NCBI GenBank assembly: GCA_945965395.1
Contig: CAMFND010000146.1
Span: 1-57,545 of the forward strand
Length of the DNA: 57,545 nucleotides
From: an uncultured Bacteroides sp.
GTDB taxonomy: Bacteria > Bacteroidota > Bacteroidia > Bacteroidales > Bacteroidaceae
Reading direction: 5' to 3'
In this document: piece by piece, positions 10,701-18,401 of the stretch
Layout: every line of letters begins with the position of its first letter
Numbering within the stretch: position 1 is the first letter of the stretch
Made by a program: the position numbers and the translations under genes
The notes under the pieces: model-generated
What the model saw: only the letters and a program-made list of their open reading frames with translations
Database searches by the model: none
Told to the model about the DNA's origin: nothing

Positions 10701-11137
10701 AGGACTTGGTCATCCATTTTTGAGATAGCCGTAGTTAGTGCAGCTCGTTTCTGCGAACCACCATATCCGGTTACGACAACTTCTTCCAATGTTTGGGTAT
10801 CTTCTTTCAGAATGATGTTAATCGGAGTACCATCCCAGTTTATGGTTTGTGTCATGTATCCTACGAAAGAAATTTCAATAAGGTCTCCTTTCTTTACGTT
10901 TGATAAAGAGAAGTTTCCATCAATGTCTGTAATTGTTCCATTAGTAGTTCCTTTTACTATTACAGAAGCTCCAATGATAGATTCACCTGTTGCGTCCTTC
11001 ACAATACCTTGACATATACCAGATTGTTGTACAATGTCAATTTCAGATTCGTTTTTTGATAAGTCCGCATATGCCATACCCGTAGATAAACTGCCTAGTA
11101 ACAGCCATATACCAACTGACTTCATTTTCTTATTCAT
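7751..11137 (-). CDS. nanO: SusC/RagA TonB-dependent transporter, sialic acid (NanO-like)
   Basis: This 1128-residue outer-membrane receptor has a signal peptide (about 1-25) and a carboxypeptidase-regulatory-like domain (about 40-115, GIVKDATGESIIGASVIVKG). A TonB-box/plug region follows (EEVVVTGYGG, SKALIVVDG, DIESIQVLKDAASTAIYG), then a large beta barrel ending in the aromatic GLSVTF. It has no N-terminal STN domain, unlike the second SusC in this window, so it is not expected to signal to an anti-sigma factor. That fits control by the nearby ROK regulator. It is followed after 13 bases by its SusD partner. Transport of free sialic acid is inferred from context. Confidence 0.88.
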   Translation of the reverse strand: MNKKMKSVGIWLLLGSLSTGMAYADLSKNESEIDIVQQSGICQGIVKDATGESIIGASVIVKGTTNGTITDIDGNFSLSNVKKGDLIEISFVGYMTQTINWDGTPINIILKEDTQTLEEVVVTGYGGSQKRAALTTAISKMDDQVLKNAAMSNAGQALQGSVTGLRVINTTGQPGAEPDITLRGGATITGGNSKALIVVDGIIRESMSDINPSDIESIQVLKDAASTAIYGARANGGVILVETKSGKSGKASVNYKFKLGVNFARYGYDFCNAHDYLYYNRLGYKRYTNNVPGAASVDTQTGYGTQNDLIDVKYLTDENSYLRNEGWLIMDDPYFEGKQLLYKDYSGQLDNDVFANTALTQDHYVNITGGNDKGTYMASMGYYNEDGQIKGTGYKRFNGSVNGTYKIFPFLNVKAGATYTWSQQPSLWIGSYELFYRTRSQRPTWNPYDENGSPASGFGTGDGNPAYYRDKLTSEDGTRKATYNFGFDLNIIPKKLIFSGNSSLYHYDYQKETFEKSYQRQDLTNPTNTRNASARIERYTQIQVNGTLNYKDTFKDKHNLDMMVGGEYFGYNEFMMEAKTQNSPTDDIPTLNAGATLTSTTSEKTGYRIASVFGRVNYNYQMKYLLSLVARYDGISRLKDNRWGFFPGVSVGWNVTEEEFWKESKISDIISNIKPRLSYGVNGNVNGIGNFDIYGIYRQIGTSSDDSTPDNYNGATGYYNSTLTNTGLRWEQSRSFEAGLDLGFFNNRLSIIFDYYNRTTDDLLTDVNLPAYIGFPSMKTNLGKLRNSGFEMEVRANILSNIKGFNWEVSANLTSVSNKVLKLPTSDKPFNQIDGYEVAAGLYNPETGETPTKWIGGYREGGKLGDMVGYVQNHIFRDWNDVKANANMIIDEVANLYGPGMANEINPQTGVTYAESNGWKPIEPGDVCWEDINKDGKINSLDRTVIGNIFPKVTGGFSTTLSYKNWSLYARFDYALGHTIYNDLKARSLGQYQGQFNIIDKVHDTWSETNPDADLPVFTYADQLNKKNITRSNNSDTAADNNSSRFYEKGDYLALREITLSYSLPKKWIGKAGMQDASVYVTGQNLFYITGYDGVSPEPAVSTVYGRGIDNGRYPTPRTLLFGLSVTF

Positions 11138-11211
11138 AATTCATGTATATATAAGGTTAAAGTTTGCGATTGATGATTCTTCAGTTAACTTGAGGCCTTT
11201 TCAAAATGAAT

Positions 11212-11219
11212 TTTATTAA
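11212..11219. promoter_or_regulatory. Candidate ROK operator site upstream of nanO
   Basis: The octamer TTTATTAA lies 20 bp downstream of the nanO -7 box, where a bound repressor would block initiation. The same octamer, in either orientation, is present upstream of the lyase, kelch and ROK genes. Its low complexity means chance is possible. Confidence 0.35.
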
Positions 11220-11239
11220 TATATCTATCCTGTATGCGA

Positions 11240-11271
11240 CAAATATAGAAATAAAAATTTGATATTACAAT
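11240..11271 (-). promoter_or_regulatory. Promoter of nanO-nanU
   Basis: On the minus strand, a -33 element ATTG (11268-11271) and a -7 element TATATTTG (11240-11247) are separated by 20 bp. This matches the Bacteroides consensus TTTG / TAnnTTTG with one mismatch. The predicted start is near 11232, giving a leader of about 95 nt before nanO. The 341-bp gap (11138-11478) is AT-rich and otherwise holds only the terminator at 11423-11457. Confidence 0.6.
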
Positions 11272-11422
11272 TGTTTGATAAAATATTTTATGAAATACTG
11301 ATTTTATTTGTGTTATGTTTTTGTTTATGCTGATAGTTTATAAAGCTAAATTTCTTTTATTATACTTTCTATAATATATGTAATGATAAAAATATTATTT
11401 ATATGTGCTGATATTCAATGAT

Positions 11423-11457
11423 AAAAAAAGGAATATCAATCATGATATCCCTTTTTT
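11423..11457 (-). terminator. Terminator after sialidase gene
   Basis: A 15-bp stem with one mismatch (AAAAAAGGAATATCA / TGATATCCCTTTTTT), a 4-nt loop and A/T tracts on both sides can terminate transcription in either direction. It ends the nanL-nanH operon before the separate nanO promoter. Confidence 0.7.
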
Positions 11458-11478
11458 GTTACAATCTTTTATAATAAA

Positions 11479-13101
11479 TTATTTTATAATATCTTTCAGC
11501 TTTATACTTTGGAAAGTCATGTGAGCTACACTGCTTTCATATAATATACCGATAGTTTCTTTATCTATCATTGTTAGGCAGGAATACCCCCAATTGTATC
11601 CTTCATCTAACAGAAGCTGATGTTCTGGACTCCAGGTATTTCCTCCATCCATGCTGATTTTAATTGTCATGTCTTTGCGGGCGCTTGTAGAATTGGGGTT
11701 GGAGAAAATTAAAAGGTCTTTACCCAATACATTGTCTTTCGCTTTTACGCTGATCAGGCTGGCCATACATACGGGCTCTATCAAAGCAGTACGAGATGAT
11801 TCGTGTTCTTTCCAAGTTTTACCTAAATCTTTTGTCGTATATATTGCCCGGCTTCCTCCTCGGTTATCTCTCATATTCAGCATTAAAGTGCCTGGTTCAA
11901 GCTCTGCCACTTGTGCTTCTGTGGTGTTAGTGCGTGCATGGTGGTGTATGGTCCATGTCTCTCCACGGTCTTTGCTATACATGATACCCGCATTGGGAAT
12001 TCGGGTTTTGTCGATAAACTGGATGGGGAATACCAGTGTACCATCTTCCATTGTGATACCTCGTCCCGGCCCTTGTAATAAGAAATACCATTCCGGAAGC
12101 TTCACTTGCTCGGTAATATTGATTGGTTCAGACCAAGTTTTTCCATCATCTGTACTTTTGGCAAGTACTAATTGAGCGGTATGGTTTAAGTCCATTCCCT
12201 GATGTGAGCTCCACCATGCTCTTTGGTTACCCATTCCGTGTGTCCATGCCGCTACAATCCATACAGTGTTGGTCTTAGTGTCTACCAAGATAGAAGGGTC
12301 GCCTACACCATTTTGAGCTGAAGGAAGTCCTCCATATTCTTTGAATGATAAAGGCAAGCGCATTTGCTCCCATGTTTTTCCTCCATCTGTACTCCGGCTG
12401 AGGCCTATGTCGATATGTTCCTGCAAATCTACACTGCTGTTGTAACGCACATCGTATACTCCCAGTAAGGTGCCTTTGTTTGTAGTTACTAATCCTGGAA
12501 TACGGAAAGCGGCTGAACCGTCATCACCAGCATGACGGACTCCTACTGCCATCCTTTGTACGACTTTTTGTTCAGTTGTATTTTTTGTAGGTATAATTTT
12601 TCCGTCACCTTTTACCTGAGTTACTTCTGCACAGATTTTTGTGTGTAGTGAAGCTGTTGGTTGCATTTCAATACTGATCCAGAAAAAATTATATCCAGGA
12701 AAGAGGTTCTGCTTTCCTTCCAGTGTCAGCGTATTGGTTTTAGGTGTTATTTCTGCCTTTTTTATAGAATAAGACGGATTGGCAGAAAGGGTTTGCCCCG
12801 GATTGTTGCTGGAAATGTATTCTACGGGCGCAAAGCGTTTTTTTTCTCTGTCTTGTGGAGCATCTGTTCCTCCATAATACAATTTGATAGCTTTGATTTG
12901 TGACAAAGGTACGTCTTTGTCGAAGGAGATAGTGACATTGTCAAGGGTTTTTGTTTCTTTGGCATCAAGACGCAGATAAGCCAGGACATTATCGTGTCTT
13001 TCTATCAATATAGGAACTTGTGGAGTTTTGACAAACACAGTATCAGCAGCATGCAGACCGATGGCAAGCATTCCGATACATAAGGATAATAGTTTTTTCA
13101 T
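11479..13101 (-). CDS. nanH: GH33 exo-alpha-sialidase
   Basis: This 540-residue secreted or periplasmic sialidase has a signal peptide (1-18), an N-terminal beta-sandwich domain (about 20-175) typical of Bacteroides sialidases, and a six-bladed propeller. The arginine-triad motif FRIP is at 199-202. Five Asp-box repeats are visible: STDGGKTW, STDDGKTW, SKDRGETW, TKDLGKTW and SMDGGNTW. The general-base glutamate lies in AQVAELEPG and the nucleophilic tyrosine in GYNWGYSCL. It releases terminal sialic acid from mucins. It is the last gene of the operon, 15 bases after yhcH. Confidence 0.93.
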   Translation of the reverse strand: MKKLLSLCIGMLAIGLHAADTVFVKTPQVPILIERHDNVLAYLRLDAKETKTLDNVTISFDKDVPLSQIKAIKLYYGGTDAPQDREKKRFAPVEYISSNNPGQTLSANPSYSIKKAEITPKTNTLTLEGKQNLFPGYNFFWISIEMQPTASLHTKICAEVTQVKGDGKIIPTKNTTEQKVVQRMAVGVRHAGDDGSAAFRIPGLVTTNKGTLLGVYDVRYNSSVDLQEHIDIGLSRSTDGGKTWEQMRLPLSFKEYGGLPSAQNGVGDPSILVDTKTNTVWIVAAWTHGMGNQRAWWSSHQGMDLNHTAQLVLAKSTDDGKTWSEPINITEQVKLPEWYFLLQGPGRGITMEDGTLVFPIQFIDKTRIPNAGIMYSKDRGETWTIHHHARTNTTEAQVAELEPGTLMLNMRDNRGGSRAIYTTKDLGKTWKEHESSRTALIEPVCMASLISVKAKDNVLGKDLLIFSNPNSTSARKDMTIKISMDGGNTWSPEHQLLLDEGYNWGYSCLTMIDKETIGILYESSVAHMTFQSIKLKDIIK

Positions 13102-13116
13102 AATGCTGTTGCTGGT

Positions 13117-13563
13117 TTAGATTTTTACTTTAGCTATAAGTTTTCTTATTTTTCCTTCTCCAATTACAGGGGCATGCGGGTCTTCCGGATATACGATTGC
13201 AAATTGTCCGGGGAGCAAATCAACAAAGACTGTAGGTACATCTGAATAAAGTGCGCAATCACCTTCTTTCTGATATGCTTGTTTCAGTTGGCTTACATCT
13301 TCAATAGCTTTCCAACCGATACGTTCTTTTCCTTCCAAAAGAATATGTATGTCAATGTAATCACGATGTACTTCCAGAACTTGCTCAGATTCTTTCACGC
13401 ATGTGGGATTTACGTTGTTGATAAACAGGTTATCTCCATCCAGTTCTATTCTTCCACATGGTGTATGCAGTAAGTCGTGACTCTTTACGTAATCGAACAA
13501 TTGTTTAAATAAAGGATGTAGCGGTTCGATTCTGCTACTATTTTGTAAATTGGAAACAATCAT
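13117..13563 (-). CDS. YhcH/YjgK/YiaL family protein, probable sialic-acid anomerase
   Basis: This 148-residue cupin-like protein matches the YhcH family in length and motifs (EVHRDYIDIHILLEGKERIGW, DVPTVFVDLLPGQFAIVYPEDPHAP). The conserved His and Glu residues bind metal. Family members (NanQ in E. coli) speed conversion of alpha-Neu5Ac to the beta anomer used by the lyase. It lies between the transporter and sialidase genes with gaps of 19 and 15 bases, which supports a sialic-acid role. Confidence 0.85.
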   Translation of the reverse strand: MIVSNLQNSSRIEPLHPLFKQLFDYVKSHDLLHTPCGRIELDGDNLFINNVNPTCVKESEQVLEVHRDYIDIHILLEGKERIGWKAIEDVSQLKQAYQKEGDCALYSDVPTVFVDLLPGQFAIVYPEDPHAPVIGEGKIRKLIAKVKI

Positions 13564-13582
13564 AATATATAAAAGTTTTTAG

Positions 13583-14821
13583 TTATTCCATATTGTCAGT
13601 TTTAGGACGTAAGAAATACAACTGTACGCCAAGAGCAATAGCCACCACGATGGCTAGCATGGCAAAACCGGCTCCTAAATTGCCGCTATCACCCCATCGT
13701 CCTAAAAGGTGAGTAATGAAAGCCCCGGCAGATACACCGATCATGTTCATTACTCCATAGGCAGTAGCCCGTTGTTTGCGAGATACAAACTGACAGAGGA
13801 TAGGCATGTTATTTGTATCAAAAATTCCATAGCCAATACCAAATAGTAGTCCGGCACCTACTACTGCTACCAGATTATGTCCGAATCCTAATAAAAGTAG
13901 TGACGGAATGGTTAATCCTAAACCGATAGCTCCGGTATATACGCGTCCGCGTAGATTTTTCTGTACCCACTTATCCGATAAAGGACCGCCAATAAGGACT
14001 CCGATGAACGAAGATACGGCGATGGTTATAGTAGAGATAGGTCCGGCTTGTGACATGGGTAAATCAAGGTTTTCGGCAAACAAGGTCGGGAGCCAGTTTT
14101 TGGTAGCCCATCCGGGAAGGCTTGGGGCTGCAAAGTAGAGCAAGATTACCCAGAAAGCTACATTGGTCAGCAAGGATTTCAGACTGGTAAAGACGCTCTC
14201 TTTCTCTTTTTGCGGATTGGTTTGCAGTTTCTCTGTAGGAAGAATCTCTGTTTTTTTGTCATGTAAAAATAACATCAGAATTACGGCATAGGCAATTCCG
14301 ATGATACCGAACCAATGGAAAGTGGTGTGCCAGGAAAAGGCATCGGCTACGGTTGCTCCGAATCCTCCGATAGCTTGTCCTGTGTACAAACCTGTCATAT
14401 GGATGCCTACGGCTAAAGACCGGGATTTCCCGGTATGGTAGTCTGCAATCAAGGAAAGTCCGGCGGGGATGTAGAGTGCTTCGCTTACTCCCATCAAGGC
14501 ACGCAGCCAGACAATCTGGTTGAACGTTTCGGCTACCCCCATCAGATAGGTTACGGAAGACCATACGAATAAGCTTCCTACAATCAGCCATTTACGGCTC
14601 ATGCGGTCGGCTATGACACCTGAAACAGGACTCATCAGTGCGTAAATCCAGAGAAAGATTGCCATCAGATAGCCGAAATTGGTGGCTGATTGCAGTTCTA
14701 CAATATCGACCTGCATCGCATCTTTCATGGTGCTAAGCATTTGTCGGTCCATATAGTTAAGCAACGCCACCCCCCATAGCAGGCCCACAACAATCCACGG
14801 ATAAATTTTTGAGTTTTTCAT
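13583..14821 (-). CDS. nanT: MFS inner-membrane sialic-acid transporter
   Basis: This 412-residue major facilitator protein has about 12 predicted helices. Its first helix is WIVVGLLWGVALLNYMDRQM, the MFS loop motif GVIADRMSRKWLIVG follows helix 2, and the equivalent in the second half is GGPLSDKWVQKNLRGR. It would carry sialic acid from periplasm to cytoplasm. Bacteroides fragilis uses the same type of transporter in its nanLET operon. It follows the epimerase gene by 38 bases. Substrate is assigned from operon context; ACS-family MFS members also carry other organic acids. Confidence 0.85.
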   Translation of the reverse strand: MKNSKIYPWIVVGLLWGVALLNYMDRQMLSTMKDAMQVDIVELQSATNFGYLMAIFLWIYALMSPVSGVIADRMSRKWLIVGSLFVWSSVTYLMGVAETFNQIVWLRALMGVSEALYIPAGLSLIADYHTGKSRSLAVGIHMTGLYTGQAIGGFGATVADAFSWHTTFHWFGIIGIAYAVILMLFLHDKKTEILPTEKLQTNPQKEKESVFTSLKSLLTNVAFWVILLYFAAPSLPGWATKNWLPTLFAENLDLPMSQAGPISTITIAVSSFIGVLIGGPLSDKWVQKNLRGRVYTGAIGLGLTIPSLLLLGFGHNLVAVVGAGLLFGIGYGIFDTNNMPILCQFVSRKQRATAYGVMNMIGVSAGAFITHLLGRWGDSGNLGAGFAMLAIVVAIALGVQLYFLRPKTDNME

Positions 14822-14859
14822 ATATTATGGTTATTCAGTTAGCAATGTAACTTGCCGGA

Positions 14860-16044
14860 TTATTCTCCGGCAAGTATTTCTTTACATAATGTATATCCTT
14901 TTATCATCATTCTTGGAATATGGAAAGGACCTTTAAAGAGGTTGCCTTTCGCAGGTTGGGCTACTGTACCGTCACGATGCAGGTATCCGTACCATTCTCC
15001 AAATTCACTGTCAGGGAAATGAGCATACGTCCAGTCACTGATTTGTTTATGACGTTTCAGGTATTTCTCGTCCTTGGTCAGTTTATATGCATACAAGTTG
15101 GCAATGATGGCTTCTGTTTGTGGCCACCAGAATTTCATGTCTTGTGAATAATCCTGTGGAGGAAGATTCTTGCAATCCTTGAAATTGATGATGCCACCAT
15201 ACTGTTTGTCCCATCCCCATTCCCAGGACCAGTCAAGAATGGTCAGAGCCATGTCAATGAGTTCTTTGTTATTGTTCATGTTGCGTGCTACATCGAACAA
15301 GAACCAGGAGGTCTCGATGCAATGTCCCGGATTGATGGTACGGCCATTCATTGTATCGATAAATTCTCCTTTAGGGCCAACCATTTCCAGCAAAGCCTTG
15401 AATTCAGGGTGCATGAAATAGTTTTTCAATGCATAAATGGATTCTTCAATCTGTGCATCGAGTTCAGGATCTGAAATTACTTTCTTGATGCTGGAAGCTA
15501 CATTGACCATAATCATGGTGATGGAATGGCCTTGTGCCTGAACCGTGGGTAAATATTTCGGTTCAAGTATACCTGGAGTATTCAGGAAGTGGCGCATGCG
15601 TTTGAACAAGTCAAGTGCTTTTTGGGCATATTCCTCATTACCGGTAGCCAGTGCATATTCCGACATGGCAATGGCAGCAAAACTTTCAGAAAATACATAT
15701 CTTCTTTTCCGGAGCGGAGTTCCGTCTGCTGCTACCTCGAAATACATTCTTCCGTCACTATCGAAGCAATGCTTTTCAATAAAGTCGAGTGTAAGCTTGG
15801 CAGCATCCAGCCATTCAGGATTTTTTTCTATGTTGTTATATGCATACGAGCAGATGAAAGCAAAGCGTCCCTGAAACCAGACAGATTTAGTGGTGTCAAT
15901 CAACTGACCGTTACGAGCCACGCAGGTGTATATGCCACCGTGTTCTTTGTCAAGACCATTCTTCAACCAGAATGGCATGATGTTATGGGTGAGATCTTCT
16001 TTGTAGTTCTCGGCCCAATATTTAGCGTAAGTTTCTATAGACAT
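14860..16044 (-). CDS. nanE: N-acylglucosamine 2-epimerase (ManNAc to GlcNAc)
   Basis: This 394-residue (alpha/alpha)6-barrel enzyme of the AGE/renin-binding-protein family converts ManNAc, the lyase product, to GlcNAc. Landmarks are WFQGRFAFICSYAYN, RYVFSESFAAIAMSEYA, the His of NPGHCIETSWFLFD, and WPQTEAIIANLYAYK near the C-terminus. The longest frame starts at 16077 inside the lyase gene. I chose the ATG at 16044 (MSIETYAKYWAENY), which lies 10 bases after the lyase stop. This matches the Bacteroides-type NanE, which is unrelated to the E. coli ManNAc-6-P epimerase. Confidence 0.9.
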   Translation of the reverse strand: MSIETYAKYWAENYKEDLTHNIMPFWLKNGLDKEHGGIYTCVARNGQLIDTTKSVWFQGRFAFICSYAYNNIEKNPEWLDAAKLTLDFIEKHCFDSDGRMYFEVAADGTPLRKRRYVFSESFAAIAMSEYALATGNEEYAQKALDLFKRMRHFLNTPGILEPKYLPTVQAQGHSITMIMVNVASSIKKVISDPELDAQIEESIYALKNYFMHPEFKALLEMVGPKGEFIDTMNGRTINPGHCIETSWFLFDVARNMNNNKELIDMALTILDWSWEWGWDKQYGGIINFKDCKNLPPQDYSQDMKFWWPQTEAIIANLYAYKLTKDEKYLKRHKQISDWTYAHFPDSEFGEWYGYLHRDGTVAQPAKGNLFKGPFHIPRMMIKGYTLCKEILAGE

Positions 16045-16054
16045 AAGGATGGAT

Positions 16055-16972
16055 TTAGAATTTGTTGCAACGGTCAAAGAAGTTGATGGCTTCCAGTTCA
16101 GCCTTCATGCGTGCTTCTTCTTCGTCTGTCATATTCTGGAATGGAGTACGGTTCTTACCCAAATCCAGCCCGATGAGTTTCATGATTCGTTTACCACCAA
16201 CGATATTACCGCGGTAATGGCAAATCACGTTGATTACATCCTGGGAGAAGTTCTGCAGTTCGCGTGCCTTTTCGATGTCACCAGCTTTCCATGCATCGAT
16301 AATGCCCACCAGGTTGATACCGTTATAGTTAGTTGTACCACCGATACCACCTTGGGCACCGCCCATAGCCAATGACGGAAGAATTGTTTCATCCTGGCCG
16401 TGCAACATGTCGAATTTTCCGTTCTTGTATAAGCGGCACTGGTTGTATTCGTAAATGCTTTCGTATGTATATTTGATACCTGCAAAGTTGGGAATACGTC
16501 CGTCTACAGCTTTCAGCAATTCTACCATCGGCAAGAAAGCACCATTGAATGCCGGAATGTGATAATAATAGAAAGGAAGGTTCGGAGCGCCTGCCGCGAT
16601 TTCTTCGCAATATTTCACCAATTCTTCGATACGGCTAATTTTCGGGAATGGAGGAGCCATGGCACCGATACCCCATGCACCAATCTTTTGAGCATGTTCG
16701 GCCAGCATTTTGCTTGCCTTTACGCAGCAGCTACCAACGTGTACAATCACCTTGAAACCTTCAGGAGCCACTCTTACCCATTCTTCTGCCAGTTTCATAC
16801 GTTCTTCTTCGGTCAGCATATAGCCTTCACCAGATGAACCATTGATAAACACACCTTTCAACCCATTTTTTGCTAACATTTTTGCATAAGCAGCAATGGG
16901 CTCATAGTTTACTTCACCATTTTCATAAAATGGGGTAAATGGGGCATCAATTAATCCAATAATCTTTTCCAT
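16055..16972 (-). CDS. nanL: N-acetylneuraminate lyase
   Basis: This 305-residue (beta/alpha)8 aldolase of the DHDPS/NAL family cleaves Neu5Ac to ManNAc and pyruvate in the cytoplasm. The carboxylate-binding motif GSSGEG is at 45-50, the catalytic Tyr137 in YYYHIP, and the Schiff-base Lys167 in FAGIKYTY. It is the first gene of the catabolic operon. A consensus promoter lies 38-69 bases upstream of the start. Confidence 0.93.
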   Translation of the reverse strand: MEKIIGLIDAPFTPFYENGEVNYEPIAAYAKMLAKNGLKGVFINGSSGEGYMLTEEERMKLAEEWVRVAPEGFKVIVHVGSCCVKASKMLAEHAQKIGAWGIGAMAPPFPKISRIEELVKYCEEIAAGAPNLPFYYYHIPAFNGAFLPMVELLKAVDGRIPNFAGIKYTYESIYEYNQCRLYKNGKFDMLHGQDETILPSLAMGGAQGGIGGTTNYNGINLVGIIDAWKAGDIEKARELQNFSQDVINVICHYRGNIVGGKRIMKLIGLDLGKNRTPFQNMTDEEEARMKAELEAINFFDRCNKF

Positions 16973-16982
16973 AATATTGTAG

Positions 16983-16990
16983 TTAATAAA
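16983..16990. promoter_or_regulatory. Candidate ROK operator site upstream of nanL
   Basis: TTAATAAA, the reverse complement of the nanO octamer, lies 19 bp downstream of the nanL -7 box, the same spacing as at nanO. It also forms part of the inverted repeat AATAAA-TTAG-TTTATT (16985-17000). Confidence 0.35.
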
Positions 16991-17009
16991 TTAGTTTATT
17001 TAATAATGG

Positions 17010-17041
17010 CAAAAATAAGGATATAATTTTTATATCACAAG
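17010..17041 (-). promoter_or_regulatory. Promoter of nanL-nanE-nanT-yhcH-nanH
   Basis: On the minus strand, CTTG (17038-17041) and TATTTTTG (17010-17017) are separated by exactly 20 bp. The -7 is a full match to TAnnTTTG and the -33 has one mismatch. The predicted start is near 17002. Confidence 0.65.
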
Positions 17042-17063
17042 GTTTTATGTACTTATTTTGAAA

Positions 17064-18146
17064 TTATTCTTCTTTTTTGATAGGATAAACTGTAATTTTA
17101 GGTGTACGTATGCCTGGTTTAATTTCTCCACATATCATATATAAATAACCTTCACGAAACAGAAGAATACCTCCGGCACGTGCCATACCTGAAATATTTG
17201 TTTTTATGGTCCATGTTTTATGGATAAAGTCATAAAATAGAATATCATCATTAAATTTGTACCAAGAGGGGGCGTGGGTTAAATAATCTTTTCCGGCTTT
17301 TCCATCCAGTGCTTTTTTGAAGATGCGATAATTCACTCCTCCTGTTAGGATAAGTTGTGTGTCTGTCTGTATACCGCTACCTCCTGCCATACAGCGTTTT
17401 TCTTTGTTTTCCTGATAAGGTATGTGAGAATCATATTCCCATTTGTCGGTTTTGGGAATATAACATAATATGTCATGTGAAAGGATACTGGCAGAAGAAT
17501 CTGATGGGGCTTGAAAACCTCCAATCAAATAAAGTTTTTTCCCATCATTGACCAGAATGGGTTGTACTCGTTGAGGTCCGGGGAAGGAAGATAATTTTTG
17601 CCATCTGTCACATGTTTTTAAGTCCAGTTTGTATAATGCGTTTTGTCGCAGCTGCTGGTTTCCTCCTGTGATGTAGATACATTCATCCAACATCGTGGCT
17701 GAAGCGTTGTCTATTGTTTCAGGAAGAGAAGGAAGTTGGTGAATTAGAAAGTTCTCAGAAGAAGAATCTTTTTGAATTCGAAATACGCTGGTCAGACAAG
17801 AATCTGCATTCATTCCTCCAATGCAGACCAGTCCTTGGGGAGTTTCCACACTGCAACCATAAGCAACAGGAAAGGGAAGATTAGAGATTATTGTCCAATG
17901 AGGAGATGTGGCATGAATATCCAGCGCATAACATTGATTGTAATAGGCTTTCTTCCCTCCTTCAGCTGCAGGAATTGCCGGAAAGTTACAACCTCCACCT
18001 ACAATTAGCCAGTTTTTTATAAAGCCGGCGAAAGGTGCAGATACCCCTTTTGTAATAGGGTAATCTGGAAGTTGTATAGGAGTTTGTGCCATGTTTATTG
18101 TACATTGGAATATCAGTATTTCCAAGATTAAAAAGATTTTATTCAT
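17064..18146 (-). CDS. nanM: Kelch-repeat protein, probable N-acetylneuraminate mutarotase
   Basis: This 360-residue protein has a signal peptide (about 1-20) and six kelch-like blades, with repeated GG motifs such as WLIVGGGCNFP, VCIGGMNADS, IYITGGNQQ, LYLIGGFQAP and LILTGGVNYR. This is the cyclically permuted mutarotase type found in Bacteroides sialic-acid loci. It would equilibrate sialic-acid anomers in the periplasm before uptake. It is the most upstream minus-strand gene of the locus and diverges from the ROK gene. It may have its own promoter in 18147-18401, where I could not fix clear boxes. Confidence 0.82.
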   Translation of the reverse strand: MNKIFLILEILIFQCTINMAQTPIQLPDYPITKGVSAPFAGFIKNWLIVGGGCNFPAIPAAEGGKKAYYNQCYALDIHATSPHWTIISNLPFPVAYGCSVETPQGLVCIGGMNADSCLTSVFRIQKDSSSENFLIHQLPSLPETIDNASATMLDECIYITGGNQQLRQNALYKLDLKTCDRWQKLSSFPGPQRVQPILVNDGKKLYLIGGFQAPSDSSASILSHDILCYIPKTDKWEYDSHIPYQENKEKRCMAGGSGIQTDTQLILTGGVNYRIFKKALDGKAGKDYLTHAPSWYKFNDDILFYDFIHKTWTIKTNISGMARAGGILLFREGYLYMICGEIKPGIRTPKITVYPIKKEE

Positions 18147-18153
18147 AAGTATG

Positions 18154-18161
18154 TTTATTAA
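18154..18161. promoter_or_regulatory. Candidate ROK operator site upstream of the kelch gene
   Basis: TTTATTAA lies 8 bases upstream of the kelch start codon. It matches the octamer seen near nanO, nanL and the ROK gene. Confidence 0.3.
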
Positions 18162-18335
18162 GGGTGAAGTCCTAGGATTTTGTACATGCTAAAAATAAAT
18201 ATAATATTTAAGTTTTGGGCTATATTAATGAGAGATTTTTCTCAATAGCTAGGATATAATTAATTACTTTGTTTTTGTTGTTTTATACTATTGATTTTTT
18301 TAATTTAGCAAAATATTGTTTAGGTAGGTGTAAAC

Positions 18336-18357
18336 CTTTATTAAAGCTTTGTTAAAG
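18336..18357. promoter_or_regulatory. Tandem near-palindromes upstream of the ROK gene
   Basis: Two abutting 11-bp sites, CTTTATTAAAG and CTTTGTTAAAG, lie 45 bases before the ROK start. The first is a perfect palindrome around its central base. An 11-bp repeat puts both on one DNA face. They contain the octamer shared with the other nan promoters and are the likeliest autoregulatory operators. Confidence 0.5.
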
Positions 18358-18401
18358 TGGTTATTCAAGCCAAAATTATTTATTAGTTTGAGAAAAATTT
18401 T

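Noticed and set aside
18371..18378. -7 box for the kelch gene (TAATTTTG on the minus strand)
   Set aside because: It fits TAnnTTTG but would give a leader of over 200 nt and has no -33 partner. It also overlaps the ROK leader.
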